A stretch of DNA of 64,000 nt from Diaminobutyricimonas sp. LJ205 (GTDB taxonomy: Bacteria > Actinomycetota > Actinomycetes > Actinomycetales > Microbacteriaceae), in assembly GCF_009755725.1 (NCBI RefSeq), contig NZ_CP046619.1:2604001-2668000 (forward strand), read 5' to 3'. A model generated the notes under the pieces. It made no database searches. It saw nothing but the letters and a program-made list of their open reading frames with translations, and had not been told where the DNA came from. A program made the translations under genes and the position numbers. Of the stretch, positions 17,047 through 26,626 are shown piece by piece; position 1 is the stretch's first letter; each line of letters starts with the position of its first letter.

Positions 17047-17786
17047 CACTCAGCCAATCCGGGTCGTCGAAGTGGGTCGGTCTCGAGGGGATTGCCGACT
17101 CCGCCAGGACCGCCGGTTGCCGGCATCCCCGTGGAGGTCGGCGGCGCGCTCACTGGTGGCGGCACCGACGGAGTTCTCGGAGCTGACCCGGGTGCCGGCA
17201 TCCGACCGGTTGTTCCTGATTCCTTTGCCTCGTCTCGGGCCGAGCTGACGAGAGCGCGGGTGAGGCGTCCGGCGAGCAGGCCAACACCGACGGCGGCCGC
17301 GATGTACACGCCCGGCCTCCGCCGCGCGAAGGACTTCACCTCGTTGACCAGGTCACCCGGCTCGCGGGCTTCAAGCCAGTCCGCGATGGCGCTCACACGC
17401 TCTGATGCCTGCGTGACGAGGTCCCGGGCCATGCCTTCACTCGGCGGCGAGCCGTCGCGCATTTGCACCAGGTCATCGCCGATATTGCGTAGACCTCCTG
17501 CGACACGCTGCTGCTGGGAGGCTGCCTGGTCCTTCAGCTCACCGCGCGTTTGATCGTAGAGCTGTCGCGCCTGATCGCTGATCTCGCCGGCGACACGCTT
17601 GCCTTCTTCCTTGGCGACCCCGGCAACGTGCTGGCCGGAGGCCTTGGCCTCTTGCCCGAGCTCCGATGCCTGCTCGCGCATTCCCCCTTGCGTGCCTGAG
17701 GGATTCGATGATGCCTCGCTGGCTCCGGTCGTCGGGGGCACTCCCTGCCCACCGCCCGGGTAGTCCGGCCGCGTAGTGTCCGTCAT
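17046..17786 (-). CDS. hypothetical envelope protein with coiled, Ala/Gln/Glu-rich region
   Basis: A 246-aa protein. Residues ~40-110 are Gln/Ala/Glu/Lys-rich and probably form an amphipathic coil (EQASELGQEAKASGQHVAGV); residues ~165-185 form one membrane segment (PGVYIAAAVGVGLLAGRLTRAL); the C-terminus is Pro/Ser/Thr-rich. First gene of the DUF3618/holin-family operon. ATG 17786 is preceded by AAGGGA. No enzymatic motif; a structural membrane-associated role fits its partners. Confidence 0.78.
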   Translation of the reverse strand: MTDTTRPDYPGGGQGVPPTTGASEASSNPSGTQGGMREQASELGQEAKASGQHVAGVAKEEGKRVAGEISDQARQLYDQTRGELKDQAASQQQRVAGGLRNIGDDLVQMRDGSPPSEGMARDLVTQASERVSAIADWLEAREPGDLVNEVKSFARRRPGVYIAAAVGVGLLAGRLTRALVSSARDEAKESGTTGRMPAPGSAPRTPSVPPPVSAPPTSTGMPATGGPGGVGNPLETDPLRRPGLAE

Positions 17787-17864
17787 GATGGTCCCTTCTT
17801 CGATTCGGGGTGGGATGATCCGAAGAACCATTCGGGTCGCCCCCGAGAGTGCCCATGCTGACCA

Positions 17865-17882
17865 CACCCCGCTCGGGGGGTG
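17865..17882 (-). terminator. possible terminator after the ABC transporter operon
   Basis: Hairpin CACCCC/GGGGTG with 6-nt loop, 36 nt after the stop of the last permease gene, without a T-run. Weak evidence. Confidence 0.35.
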
Positions 17883-17917
17883 CAAAACTCTCAGCAAGCT
17901 AAAAGCATTGAGGGAAA

Positions 17918-18835
17918 CTAGCCCTTGCTGCCTGTGGTGGCGATGCCCTCGACAAACCATTTCTGGCCGAGGAAGAACAGGATGATCATCGGCAGAGTCG
18001 TGATCACGGCGGCCGTGACGAGGATCTCCCAGTGCCACTCTCCGCCGAAGCCGTACTGATCGACGAGGGCTTTCAGCCCTCGGGGAACGGTGAAGGTGTC
18101 CGAGTCCCGCAGGTAGATCAGGCCTCGCATCAGGTCGGTCCACGCCGCCTGCGCCTCGAACAACAGCGTGACCGTCAGAGCCGGCTTCATCAGTGGCGCC
18201 GCCACCTGGATGAAGATGCGCCAGTTCCCGGCACCGTCGATCCGCGCCGCCTCAAACAGCTCCCGCGGCAGGCCGAGGAAGAACTGACGTAACAAGAAGA
18301 TGTAGAACGCACTGCCGAAAAGGTTGCCTGCCCACAGTGGGGTCAGCGTTCCGGTCATCCCGAGCCCGTTCCAGATGAGGAAGGTGGGGATCATGGTGAC
18401 CGCTCCGGGCAGCATCATCGTGGCCAGCACGAGGGCGAACAGCGCATTGCGGCCACGGAACTGGAAGTACGAGAATCCCCAGGCGACCATCGCACTCGAC
18501 ACCGTGACGGTGACGGCGGCAAGCGTGGTGACAATCACGGTGTTCACGAGCCAGACCGCGAGCGGGGCCTCCTGCCACACCGCGATGTAGTTGTCGAAGG
18601 TGAAAGTGTTCGGAATGAGCGCGTTGTCGAACACCTCACCGCGAGGCTTGAACGATGCGCTGATCAACCAGATGAACGGGTAGATGAAGACGACGGCGAG
18701 CAGCACCAGGAGGGTCGCAACGATGATCCGGGTGACCAGGCGCTTCGGCCGTCGGCGGCGGGCGGTGACGGCGACCGCGTCGCCGGTTTTGATGGTGCCG
18801 AGGACAGCGGCCCGGTTGCGAATGGTGGTAGTCAT
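17918..18835 (-). CDS. carbohydrate ABC transporter permease (MalG-type)
   Basis: A 305-aa inner-membrane permease with six predicted helices and the EAA-loop signature ELFEAARIDGAGNWRIFIQVAAP-like segment that contacts the ATPase. ATG 18835 overlaps the upstream permease stop by 4 nt (ATGA). Third gene of a solute-binding protein-permease-permease operon of the CUT1 sugar-importer type. No ATPase gene is present; CUT1 systems often share a distant MsiK-type ATPase. Confidence 0.92.
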   Translation of the reverse strand: MTTTIRNRAAVLGTIKTGDAVAVTARRRRPKRLVTRIIVATLLVLLAVVFIYPFIWLISASFKPRGEVFDNALIPNTFTFDNYIAVWQEAPLAVWLVNTVIVTTLAAVTVTVSSAMVAWGFSYFQFRGRNALFALVLATMMLPGAVTMIPTFLIWNGLGMTGTLTPLWAGNLFGSAFYIFLLRQFFLGLPRELFEAARIDGAGNWRIFIQVAAPLMKPALTVTLLFEAQAAWTDLMRGLIYLRDSDTFTVPRGLKALVDQYGFGGEWHWEILVTAAVITTLPMIILFFLGQKWFVEGIATTGSKG

Positions 18836-19788
18836 CGGGGGGCCTGTTCGTAATAGACGTACCGTCGGGACAGCCACATCTGGATGGCGGTGATCGCCAT
18901 GATGACCAGGAAGAGCACCCAGGCCATCGCGGAGGCGTACCCCATGTGCAGGAATTGGAATGCCTGCTGGAACAGGTAGATGACGTAGAACAGTGCCGCG
19001 TCATTGCTGTAGGTGGTGTTGCCCGACCCGAAGAATGCGGTGTACGCCTCGTCGAAGGTCTGCAGGCCGGCGATGGTGTTCACCACGACGATGAAGAAGA
19101 TCGTGGGGCTGATCATCGGCACCGTGATCCGCACGGTCTGCTGCCAGAAGTTGGCGCCGTCGATGCGCGCGGATTCATACAACTCGGCCGGGACGCCGCG
19201 CAGCGCGGCCAGCAGGATGATGACGGATGCCCCGACTGTCCACAGGCTCATGATGATCAGGCCCGGCTTCACCCACGCCGGGTCGGTGGTCCAGGAGGGA
19301 CCATCGATGCCGAACCATCCAAGGACCATGTTGATCAGGCCGTTCTGCCCGTTGAACAGCAGGATGAACAGCACTCCGACGGCTACCGGCGGCGTCATCT
19401 TCGGCAGGAAGAACACGGTGCGATAGAACCCGGATGAACGCCCGGCCTGGTTGAGCAGCACGGCGAGCGCCAAAGACACAATGACGTAGAGCGGCACCTG
19501 GACGGCGGTGAACAGGATGGTGTTGGTGAGCGCCAGGGCGATCTTCGGGTCTTCGAAGAGCGTGACGTAGTTCTCGAATCCAACGAAGTTCGGATCGTTG
19601 ATCACGTCGTAGTCGGTCAGCGAGAGGTAGCCGCTGTAGATGATCGGCCACGCGGTGAAGATCAGGAAGCCGGCAAGCCACGGGCTGAGGAAGACCAGCG
19701 CCGCGCCGAGGTTACGTCGCTTCGCTCTTCGCCGCGCGGCCGTCCGTGTCGCGGGCGGGACCCTGCGCTGTCCGGTGACGGCCGTCAT
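18832..19788 (-). CDS. carbohydrate ABC transporter permease (MalF-type)
   Basis: A 318-aa permease with six helices, basic N-terminus (TAARRRAKRRN) and EAA loop ELYESARIDGANFWQQTVRI. Pairs with the downstream MalG-type permease. It begins 3 nt after the binding-protein gene. Sugar specificity cannot be read from sequence. Confidence 0.92.
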   Translation of the reverse strand: MTAVTGQRRVPPATRTAARRRAKRRNLGAALVFLSPWLAGFLIFTAWPIIYSGYLSLTDYDVINDPNFVGFENYVTLFEDPKIALALTNTILFTAVQVPLYVIVSLALAVLLNQAGRSSGFYRTVFFLPKMTPPVAVGVLFILLFNGQNGLINMVLGWFGIDGPSWTTDPAWVKPGLIIMSLWTVGASVIILLAALRGVPAELYESARIDGANFWQQTVRITVPMISPTIFFIVVVNTIAGLQTFDEAYTAFFGSGNTTYSNDAALFYVIYLFQQAFQFLHMGYASAMAWVLFLVIMAITAIQMWLSRRYVYYEQAPR

Positions 19789-19791
19789 GAC

Positions 19792-21165
19792 TTAGCCCTC
19801 GCGATTCTCCATGGATTCCCACGCCTCGTCGAGTGCCTTCTGCGCCTCTTCCTGGGCGGTATCGAGAGCTGTCTGCGGGTCGTCCTGTCCGTTGAGTACT
19901 CGGTTCACTGCGTCCTGCCACGCCGACTTGAATTCGGCATCGGCCGGGTTCGCCGGAAGCGAGAAGGTGTTGTCGTTCGCTTCGTACATGGCGGCGACAC
20001 CCGAGTCCCACGGCTCGCCACCAGAGGTCACCATCTCGCGAATCTGCTCGTCCGCGACCTCGTTGCCGGTAAGCACACCGGTGAACGGTTTGCCCTCTTC
20101 GGTGCGCAGATCAAGGCGCGCCTGTGCGGCGGCGATCCAACTGTCCACCTCGGTCATCACCTTCGCGTACCGGCATGCCGCGGCGGCGGTGTCGGTGCCT
20201 GCGGGAATCGCCCAGGCCGAACCGGCGGCGTATGCCAGCGGTTCGCCCTGCGGGGTGCGGTAGGTGTCGAAGGCCATTGGGGCATCAGCCGACACGTCGT
20301 TCAGCACGTTGATGTACCACTGCTCCATCCACATGGATCCCAGCGTGTTGGTGGCGTACTGGTTGCCTTCTCCGAAGAAGTCCGCCGAGTCACGGAACGC
20401 CTTCACCGAGCTGAATCCGCCCTGCGCGTCGTAAATGCTCACCGCGAATTCGAGCGCTTCGACTACGGCCGGATCGTTCAGTTGAGCCGTCTTGCCGTCT
20501 TCGGAGATGAGGTCGGCGCCGTTGGCCTTGGCCCACAGCGGCAGGAACTCGGGCAGCTTCGTGTCGACACCGATCACGCTTCCCGGCTGCATGAGGGCCT
20601 GGTTGGCCGCGGTGATCGCCTGCCAGTTCGAGCCATTGACATCCGCGATGGTGAGGCCCGCGGCATCCAGCAATGACTGGTTCGCCATCGTCAGCTGCAC
20701 GGTGTTGAACTCGGGGATCCCATACACGCTGCCGTCAAAGGTGACCTGATCCAGAGCCGATTCGAGGTACTGGTCGGTATCGATGTTTTCGCCTTCGATA
20801 CAGCGGTCGAGCGAGATTATCGCCCCGCGTGCGGCAAGTGAGCCGATCTGGTCCCGGTTCGCGTACACCAAGGCGGGCGGGTCGCCGGCGGCCACTGACG
20901 AGAGGAACTGCTGCATGTCGAGGTCGCCCTCGATGAGGTTCAGCTCGACATCCTCACCCAATGCCTCAGCAGCCAGGTCGAACCGGGTCAAGCCGATCTC
21001 ATCGCCGGCGCCGAAGCCCATGATGTCCAGCTCTCCACTGAGCGTGGCGTCAGGGTCGTAGTCGGTGTCGTCCTCGTTATTGGATCCGGTGCCTGCGGCA
21101 CAGCCCGTGAGGACGAGAGCCGTGATGGCTCCCCCGGCGAGAAGTGACAGCGTTCGATTCCGCAT
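19792..21165 (-). CDS. extracellular solute-binding lipoprotein of a sugar ABC importer
   Basis: A 457-aa family-1 binding protein. Signal peptide with lipobox LTGC, Cys22 being the lipidated residue after cleavage, followed by an acidic linker (Asn/Glu/Asp-rich). Segments such as NTLGSMWMEQWYINVL and AYAAGSAWAIPAGTDTAAAA are typical of CUT1 binding proteins. Captures the sugar outside the membrane and delivers it to the two permeases. ATG 21165 heads the operon, with a LacI-type palindrome ~90 nt upstream. Confidence 0.92.
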   Translation of the reverse strand: MRNRTLSLLAGGAITALVLTGCAAGTGSNNEDDTDYDPDATLSGELDIMGFGAGDEIGLTRFDLAAEALGEDVELNLIEGDLDMQQFLSSVAAGDPPALVYANRDQIGSLAARGAIISLDRCIEGENIDTDQYLESALDQVTFDGSVYGIPEFNTVQLTMANQSLLDAAGLTIADVNGSNWQAITAANQALMQPGSVIGVDTKLPEFLPLWAKANGADLISEDGKTAQLNDPAVVEALEFAVSIYDAQGGFSSVKAFRDSADFFGEGNQYATNTLGSMWMEQWYINVLNDVSADAPMAFDTYRTPQGEPLAYAAGSAWAIPAGTDTAAAACRYAKVMTEVDSWIAAAQARLDLRTEEGKPFTGVLTGNEVADEQIREMVTSGGEPWDSGVAAMYEANDNTFSLPANPADAEFKSAWQDAVNRVLNGQDDPQTALDTAQEEAQKALDEAWESMENREG

Positions 21166-21255
21166 TCGCGGCTCCCTCGGGTCGGGCGCCGCGCGCGCGG
21201 CGCTTTCTGAGCGCGAACTTACCCCCCAGACGAGGGACTGAGCAACGGTTCTCGA

Positions 21256-21269
21256 GAGAAACGCTTCTC
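21256..21269. promoter_or_regulatory. LacI-type operator-like palindrome
   Basis: GAGAAACGCTTCTC, 12 of 14 positions symmetric around a central CG step, as in LacI/GalR operators. It lies between the sugar importer and the divergent catalase gene. No lacI gene is in the window, so the regulator would be elsewhere. Confidence 0.4.
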
Positions 21270-21378
21270 AACTGAGACCTGTCGCTCGAGGATGGCTCGC
21301 ACACCCGGGGCTGGCGTGTCGTCTGAAAGCGGCGCAGGGTGGCCGAATGGCACGCCGTTGTGCCATAGGAGGTTCACG

Positions 21379-22332
21379 ATGTATTTCCATGTCCAACAAC
21401 TCATCAATCGCATCGAGCAGGACGAGCCGGATCCCGCCGCAGCCAACGCGTTGCAGGAGGGCCTGGGTGGCCAGTTCGGCGAGATGCGCACGATGATGCA
21501 GTACCTGTTTCAGGCAATGAATTTCCGAGGCCCCGCAGCGAAGCCGTTCAAAGACCTGTTGCAAGGCGTCGGCACTGAGGAGATCAGCCACGTCGAACTG
21601 ATCGGGACGACGATCTCGCGGCTACTGGACGGATCTCCGCGCTACCAGGGTTCACCGACCGATCCGCTCGACACCCCCGGGGCGGGCGGCGCCACTCCCC
21701 TGAAGATCGCCCTTTCGCAGAGCAATATCCATCACTACCTGGTCGGTGCGCAGGGGGCGCTGCCGGTGGATGCTGCCGGTAATCCGTGGAGCGGCAGCTA
21801 CGTGTACAACTCCGGGAATCTGCCCCTGGACCTGCTGTACAACCTGATGCTCGAATCGACCGGGCGACTGCAGAAGTGCCGCATCTACGAGATGACCTCG
21901 AACAAGACCGCGAGGTCGACGATCGCGTACCTGATCGTGCGCGATCAAGCTCATGAGAACGCGTATGCCAAGGCCCTGGAATGCCTCGGCGTCGATTGGC
22001 GGCCTCTGCTTCCGATTCCGAAGACGAGCGCCGAGCAGTTCCCTGAAGTGCGGGAGCTCCTCGATACCGGTCTCCAGAGCAAGCAGTACACGTTCGACTT
22101 AAAGGGTCAATCGGAAGCCGGCCGGATCTTCCAGGGCCTCTCGCCGTCGGATGACGGGACCACGCTCGACGTGAGCGAGCAGGCTCCCGAGGGCGTTCCG
22201 CAGACCATCGCCCCGGAGCGGCCCGAGGAGTTCTCCCCCGGCCTGGATTCCGCACTGCTGAAGCTGATCCAGGAGACCGCGGAGATGGAACTCGCCGAGG
22301 TGCAGGCCTCCTACGGACCGACCGCGCCTTAG
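21379..22332 (+). CDS. manganese catalase
   Basis: A 317-aa ferritin-like dimanganese catalase dismutating hydrogen peroxide. Likely ligands: Glu35 (in FGEMRTMMQYLFQ), Glu68 and His71 (EEISHVE), then the Glu in NLMLESTGR and the His in VRDQAHENAY. ATG 21379 follows a perfect AGGAGG with 6-nt spacing, and MYFHVQQLINRIEQDEPDP is the family N-terminus, so the upstream in-frame extension is rejected. Convergent with the acetyltransferase gene. Role: haem-free peroxide defence. Confidence 0.95.
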   Translation: MYFHVQQLINRIEQDEPDPAAANALQEGLGGQFGEMRTMMQYLFQAMNFRGPAAKPFKDLLQGVGTEEISHVELIGTTISRLLDGSPRYQGSPTDPLDTPGAGGATPLKIALSQSNIHHYLVGAQGALPVDAAGNPWSGSYVYNSGNLPLDLLYNLMLESTGRLQKCRIYEMTSNKTARSTIAYLIVRDQAHENAYAKALECLGVDWRPLLPIPKTSAEQFPEVRELLDTGLQSKQYTFDLKGQSEAGRIFQGLSPSDDGTTLDVSEQAPEGVPQTIAPERPEEFSPGLDSALLKLIQETAEMELAEVQASYGPTAP

Positions 22333-22341
22333 CGCGCCGGG

Positions 22342-23367
22342 TCAGAACACCCGGGTGTGACTGACCTCCCGGGTGGTCGGCGTAAATCCCATCCCCGTGT
22401 AGAGCCGGAGCGCGCCGGTCGGGTTGTCGGTGTCGACGTCGAGTTGGGCCTTGTCGAACCACGCGGCACGGTACGACTCGAGCACCCGGCCGAGCAGCGC
22501 CGGGGCGATCCCCCGGCGGCGCCACTCCCGCACGACGCCGACGAGTGAGATGTAGCCGCTGCGGAAGCCCTGCGCCTCCCAGTCGTGCTCGAAGACTTCG
22601 GAGATCACCAGGCCGATGACTTCGCCCTGCACAACCGCCACGAACGAGAGGTCAGGCCGGAACGATGGCAAATCCAGCAGCATCCGCTGCCACTGCTCCT
22701 TGGTCGAGGGCTGGCTGCCCCAGTGGTCCTGGAAGGCCGCATTCTTCGCACGCCTGACCGCCTCGGACATGTCAGGGACGTACGGCACGATGCTGACGCC
22801 ATCGGGCAGAGCGACCTGATCGATCGGGTCCGCGACGACACGCTCGAGCTGGACGAAGTATCTCGCCGGGGTGAGTTCGAAGCGCTCGTAGAGGTGCTGG
22901 GCGGTCTGGTTGCGTTCGTCGGTGTAGGCCATCACCCAGCCGGGCAATGGCTTGGCGGATGCCGCGAGCTGCTGCAACGCGCGGGAATACTGCCAGCCGA
23001 GCAGCTGCCGCCCGATCGTGCGGCCGCGATGGGCTGGGTCGACTCCGCCGAACAGGATCGACCGCACGAGCGTCTCCTGGGCTGGCGGGAGAACGACTTG
23101 CCCGAAGGCGACGAGCTCTCCGCCGGCGGTCTCGGCGAGCAAAGAGTCCCGGGCGAGGTCGACCCACGGATGACCGAACTCAGAGGCAACCTCCTCACGG
23201 GTCTCGGACCACTGCGGGTGGTCGGCCTTCGCCATACGCTTGTAAAGCGCGGTGACCGCATCCACATCGTCGACAACTGCCGGACGCCAGCGCAGGCCAG
23301 GGGCATCCGTTGGCACCGCCGTCACATCAGGGGCGACGACTCTCTCGTTGAGGGGCGACATGCTCAT
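22342..23367 (-). CDS. GNAT acetyltransferase with two tandem domains
   Basis: A 341-aa protein with two GNAT folds. The first (~25-180) has FGGVDPAHRGRTIGRQLL; the second (~190-341) has VGVVREWRRRGIAPALLGRV, both acetyl-CoA pyrophosphate-binding motif A. Architecture resembles mycothiol synthase (MshD) and Eis-unrelated double GNATs, but the sequence is not clearly MshD. Two starts (23367, 23361) are possible. Substrate unknown. Confidence 0.83.
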   Translation of the reverse strand: MSMSPLNERVVAPDVTAVPTDAPGLRWRPAVVDDVDAVTALYKRMAKADHPQWSETREEVASEFGHPWVDLARDSLLAETAGGELVAFGQVVLPPAQETLVRSILFGGVDPAHRGRTIGRQLLGWQYSRALQQLAASAKPLPGWVMAYTDERNQTAQHLYERFELTPARYFVQLERVVADPIDQVALPDGVSIVPYVPDMSEAVRRAKNAAFQDHWGSQPSTKEQWQRMLLDLPSFRPDLSFVAVVQGEVIGLVISEVFEHDWEAQGFRSGYISLVGVVREWRRRGIAPALLGRVLESYRAAWFDKAQLDVDTDNPTGALRLYTGMGFTPTTREVSHTRVF

Positions 23368-23392
23368 GCGAAGACCATACGCCGCCGAAACG

Positions 23393-23426
23393 ACGAAGGC
23401 CCCGCTCGAACGAGCGGGGCCTTCGT
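23393..23426 (-). terminator. terminator of the rpoA-rplQ transcript
   Basis: Perfect long stem ACGAAGGCCCCGCTCG/CGAGCGGGGCCTTCGT starting 10 nt after the rplQ stop, followed on the minus strand by CGTTTCGG. Strong hairpin ending the alpha operon. Confidence 0.8.
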
Positions 23427-23436
23427 GGAAGGGGTG

Positions 23437-23982
23437 TTACTTGGCTTCCTCGGCGGGAGCCTCAGCTGCGGTCTCCTCGGCGGGAGCCTCAGCTGCGGTG
23501 GTCTCCTCGGCCGGAGCCTCGGTGGTCTCCTCGACAGCAGTCTCCTCAGCGGGAGTCTCCTCAGCCGGGGTCTCCTCGACCGGAGCGGCAGCAGCCGGCT
23601 TGGTCTTCTTCGCCTTGGGGCTGACCGGCTCGAGCACGAGCTCGATCTGCACCATCGACGCGTTGTCACCCTTGCGGTAACCGAGCTTGGTGATGCGGGT
23701 GTAACCGCCATCACGCTCGGCGACCAGCGGAGCGATCTGCGTGAACAGCTCGTGCACGACGGTCTTGTCACCGATCTGGGCAAGCGCACGACGACGGGCG
23801 TGCAGGTCACCGCGCTTGGCGAAGGTGATCAGGCGCTCGGCCACCGGACGCAGGCGCTTGGCCTTGGTCTCGGTGGTCTTGATGCTCTTGTGAGTGAAGA
23901 GCGCAGCCGCCAGGTTCGCAAGCATCAGGCGCTCGTGGGCCGGTCCGCCGCCGAGGCGGGCTCCCTTAGTGGGCTTAGGCAT
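23437..23982 (-). CDS. rplQ: 50S ribosomal protein L17 with acidic C-terminal tail
   Basis: A 181-aa L17. Residues 1-120 are the normal domain ([36 protein letters not shown]). Residues ~121-181 add an unusual tail made of repeated PAEET/AEAPAEE units, strongly acidic and low-complexity, whose DNA is near-repetitive. Last gene of the alpha operon, followed by a strong terminator. The tail should be flexible and solvent-exposed near the L17 C-terminus at the exit-tunnel side (inference). Confidence 0.94.
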   Translation of the reverse strand: MPKPTKGARLGGGPAHERLMLANLAAALFTHKSIKTTETKAKRLRPVAERLITFAKRGDLHARRRALAQIGDKTVVHELFTQIAPLVAERDGGYTRITKLGYRKGDNASMVQIELVLEPVSPKAKKTKPAAAAPVEETPAEETPAEETAVEETTEAPAEETTAAEAPAEETAAEAPAEEAK

Positions 23983-24031
23983 TGTTTCTGTTCTCCGTTA
24001 TCAAAATTTCGTCAGCGTCACGAAGACGTGA

Positions 24032-25021
24032 TCAGCTGTTCTCGTCGTCGTAGCCGCCGTAGAAGTGCGCGCCGTCGAAGCCGGGGACGGCGTCCTTCAG
24101 CGACAGTCCCATCTCGACGAGCTTGTCCTTGACCTCATCCACCGACTTCTGTCCGAAGTTGCGGATGTTCATGAGCTGGGTCTCGGACAGCGCGACGAGC
24201 TCGCTGACGGTGTTGATGCCCTCGCGCTTGAGGCAGTTGTAGCTGCGCACCGACAGGTCGAGGTCCTCGATCGGCATGCTCAGCTCGCCGGGGAGCACAG
24301 CGTCGACCGGCGCGGGGCCGATCTCGATGCCCTCAGCGGCGGTGTTCAGCTCACGGGCCAGACCGAACAGCTCAACCAGGGTCTTACCGGCCGAAGCGAT
24401 GGCGTCGCGCGGGCTGATCGCGGGCTTGGTCTCCACGTCGACGACGAGGCGGTCGAAGTCGGTGCGCTCACCGGCACGGGTGGCCTCGACCTTGTAGGTG
24501 ACCTTCAGCACGGGCGAGTAGATCGAGTCGATCGGCACCTGGCCGGCTTCGCTGAACTCGCTGCGGTTCTGGGTCGCCGACACGTAGCCGCGGCCGCGCT
24601 CGATGGTGAGCTCCACCTCGAACTTCGCCTTGTCGTTGAGCGTCGCGATCACAAGCTCGGGGTTGTGGATCTCGACACCGGCCGGAGCCGAGATGTCAGC
24701 CGCGGTTACCTCACCGGCACCCTGCTTGCGCAGGTAAGCGGTGATCGGCTCGTCGTGCTCGCTCGAGACAACCAGCTGCTTGATGTTGAGGATGATCTCG
24801 GTGACGTCTTCCTTCACCCCTGGCACGGTGCTGAACTCGTGCAGCACGCCGTCGATGCGGATGCTGGTTACGGCCGCCCCGGGAATGGAGGAGAGAAGGG
24901 TGCGACGCAGCGAGTTGCCGAGCGTGTAGCCGAAGCCGGGCTCGAGCGGTTCAATAACGAACCGCGACCGGAACTCGGAAATGTTCTCTTCGGCGAGGGT
25001 GGGACGCTGTGCAATGAGCAC
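24032..25021 (-). CDS. rpoA: RNA polymerase alpha subunit
   Basis: A 329-aa alpha subunit. N-terminal dimerisation domain ([20 protein letters not shown]), linker and C-terminal domain ([39 protein letters not shown]) that contacts UP elements and activators. GTG 25021 is preceded by GAAAGGAA. Separated from rpsK by 238 nt, which include a strong inverted repeat, so it may have its own promoter. Confidence 0.97.
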   Translation of the reverse strand: MLIAQRPTLAEENISEFRSRFVIEPLEPGFGYTLGNSLRRTLLSSIPGAAVTSIRIDGVLHEFSTVPGVKEDVTEIILNIKQLVVSSEHDEPITAYLRKQGAGEVTAADISAPAGVEIHNPELVIATLNDKAKFEVELTIERGRGYVSATQNRSEFSEAGQVPIDSIYSPVLKVTYKVEATRAGERTDFDRLVVDVETKPAISPRDAIASAGKTLVELFGLARELNTAAEGIEIGPAPVDAVLPGELSMPIEDLDLSVRSYNCLKREGINTVSELVALSETQLMNIRNFGQKSVDEVKDKLVEMGLSLKDAVPGFDGAHFYGGYDDENS

Positions 25022-25151
25022 TGGTTATTCCTTTCGGCAAAGTGTCCGCTATATGACACTGAGGAGGGTGCGACCGGGGGTAGAGGCCCGTCGATTCTGT
25101 TGAGTTGTTTGTCCCGGTCGAGCCCGGGCCGCACTTCGACGCCGATCCGCT

Positions 25152-25201
25152 GATCGAGCTTGCCGAGATCCGCGCAGGGCGGCGTCTCGGCAAGCTCGAT
25201 C
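25152..25201. repeat. inverted pair of interspersed repeats between rpsK and rpoA
   Basis: Perfect 17-bp arms GATCGAGCTTGCCGAGA (25152-25168) and its complement (25185-25201) with a 16-nt loop. It belongs to the same family as 13099 and 2471. The transcript of the alpha operon would fold here into a very stable hairpin, which could terminate or protect RNA ends between rpsK and rpoA. Confidence 0.8.
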
Positions 25202-25259
25202 GGCGCAGTCAGCTACTCGACGTGCGGCTTCAGGCCCGATCGAGGATAAGCTGTGCTGC

Positions 25260-25658
25260 TTAAACGCGGCGACGCTTCGGCGGGCGGCATCCGTTGTGCG
25301 CCTGCGGCGTGACGTCGTTGATCGAGCCGACCTCGAGGCCAGCGGCCTGGAGCGAGCGGATCGCGGTCTCGCGTCCCGATCCCGGGCCCTTCACGAAGAC
25401 GTCAACCTTCTTCATGCCGTGCTCCTGCGCCTGGCGCGCGGCCGACTCGGCGGCGAGCTGCGCGGCGAACGGAGTCGACTTACGCGAACCCTTGAAGCCG
25501 ACGCCACCGGACGATGCCCAGCTGATCACAGCGCCGGTCGGGTCGGTGATCGACACGATCGTGTTGTTGAAGGTGCTCTTGATGTGGGCCTGGCCCACAG
25601 CAATGTTCTTCTTTTCCTTGCGGCGGGGCTTGCGCGCGGCCGTCTTGGGTGCTGCCAT
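25260..25658 (-). CDS. rpsK: 30S ribosomal protein S11
   Basis: A 132-aa S11 with the basic N-terminus and core [20 protein letters not shown], ending [15 protein letters not shown], the conserved C-terminus. Binds the platform of the 30S subunit near the decoding E site. ATG 25658, 27 nt downstream of rpsM. Confidence 0.97.
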   Translation of the reverse strand: MAAPKTAARKPRRKEKKNIAVGQAHIKSTFNNTIVSITDPTGAVISWASSGGVGFKGSRKSTPFAAQLAAESAARQAQEHGMKKVDVFVKGPGSGRETAIRSLQAAGLEVGSINDVTPQAHNGCRPPKRRRV

Positions 25659-25685
25659 GTTGTCTCCTGAATCCTAGGGCGTGGC

Positions 25686-26060
25686 CTAGCGGGCCTTCTT
25701 CTTACCGGCGACTGTGCGCTTCGGTCCCTTGCGGGTGCGGGCGTTGGTCTTGGTGCGCTGTCCACGCACGGGCAGGCCCTTGCGGTGACGGATGCCTTCG
25801 TAGCTGCCGATCTCGACCTTGCGGCGGATGTCGGCGGCGACCTCGCGGCGGAGGTCACCCTCTACCTTGTAGGTGCCCTCGATGTGGTCGCGCAGGGCGA
25901 CCAGCTGTTCGTCGGTCAGATCCTTGACTCGGATGTTTCCATCGATTCCGGTCTCACTGAGGGTGTTGAGTGCCCGAGTGCGGCCGACACCGTAGATGTA
26001 TGTCAGTGCGACTTCAACGCGCTTTTCGCGCGGAATGTCAACGCCGGCAAGACGTGCCAT
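25686..26060 (-). CDS. rpsM: 30S ribosomal protein S13
   Basis: A 124-aa S13. Start at ATG 26060 because [20 protein letters not shown] is the family N-terminus; an upstream in-frame extension lacks similarity. Helix-two-turn-helix and the basic tail [20 protein letters not shown], which contacts P-site tRNA, are present. Confidence 0.97.
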   Translation of the reverse strand: MARLAGVDIPREKRVEVALTYIYGVGRTRALNTLSETGIDGNIRVKDLTDEQLVALRDHIEGTYKVEGDLRREVAADIRRKVEIGSYEGIRHRKGLPVRGQRTKTNARTRKGPKRTVAGKKKAR

Positions 26061-26222
26061 GGTGGCTTCTCCTGTGGATGGGTGGAGGTGTGGAGCAACG
26101 TCGGTGCCTGGGCCTCCAACCCAAGGTGTCCGCATCCACTGACTCGTTAGCCGAGATCCTGGATGCTTTCTGACGTTGCCGTGTTGTATTCAGTTGTGTT
26201 CCCGGCGAAGCGCCGGGAGCGA

Positions 26223-26336
26223 TTAGCCCTGACGCTGCTTGTGGCGCGGGTTCTCGCAGATCACCATGACGTTCCCGTGACGACGAATGACCTTGCACTT
26301 GTCGCAGATGGGCTTGACGCTGGGCTTGACCTTCAT
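26223..26336 (-). CDS. rpmJ: 50S ribosomal protein L36
   Basis: A 37-aa L36, [20 protein letters not shown] then [17 protein letters not shown]. The zinc ligands Cys11, Cys14, Cys27 and His32 are all present, so this is the zinc-binding (C+) form. Located in the usual infA-rpmJ-rpsM order, with a 162-nt gap before rpsM. Confidence 0.97.
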   Translation of the reverse strand: MKVKPSVKPICDKCKVIRRHGNVMVICENPRHKQRQG

Positions 26337-26404
26337 GATGGTTCCTTGTGTTCGCTGGCCTCGTTCCCGGACGGTGGCCCGGGTCGTTCCTTTCCAGCAG
26401 CGTG

Positions 26405-26626
26405 TTACTTGTAGCGGTAGACAATCCGGCCGCGGGTCAGATCGTAAGGACTCAGCTCCACAATCACGCGGTCCTCGGGGAGGATACGGATGTAGTGCTG
26501 GCGCATCTTGCCCGAGATGTGGGCAAGCACCCTGTGACCGTTCGTCAGCTCAACGCGGAACATCGCGTTGGGCAGAGCTTCGATCACAGATCCTTCGATC
26601 TCGATGACGCCGTCTTTTTTGGCCAT
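26405..26626 (-). CDS. infA: translation initiation factor IF-1
   Basis: A 73-aa OB-fold protein, [20 protein letters not shown] through [19 protein letters not shown]. Occupies the 30S A site during initiation. ATG 26626 fits the family length exactly. It is separated from map by 148 nt, with a TTGACC hexamer in the gap that could be a -35, so infA may start its own transcript. Confidence 0.97.
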   Translation of the reverse strand: MAKKDGVIEIEGSVIEALPNAMFRVELTNGHRVLAHISGKMRQHYIRILPEDRVIVELSPYDLTRGRIVYRYK

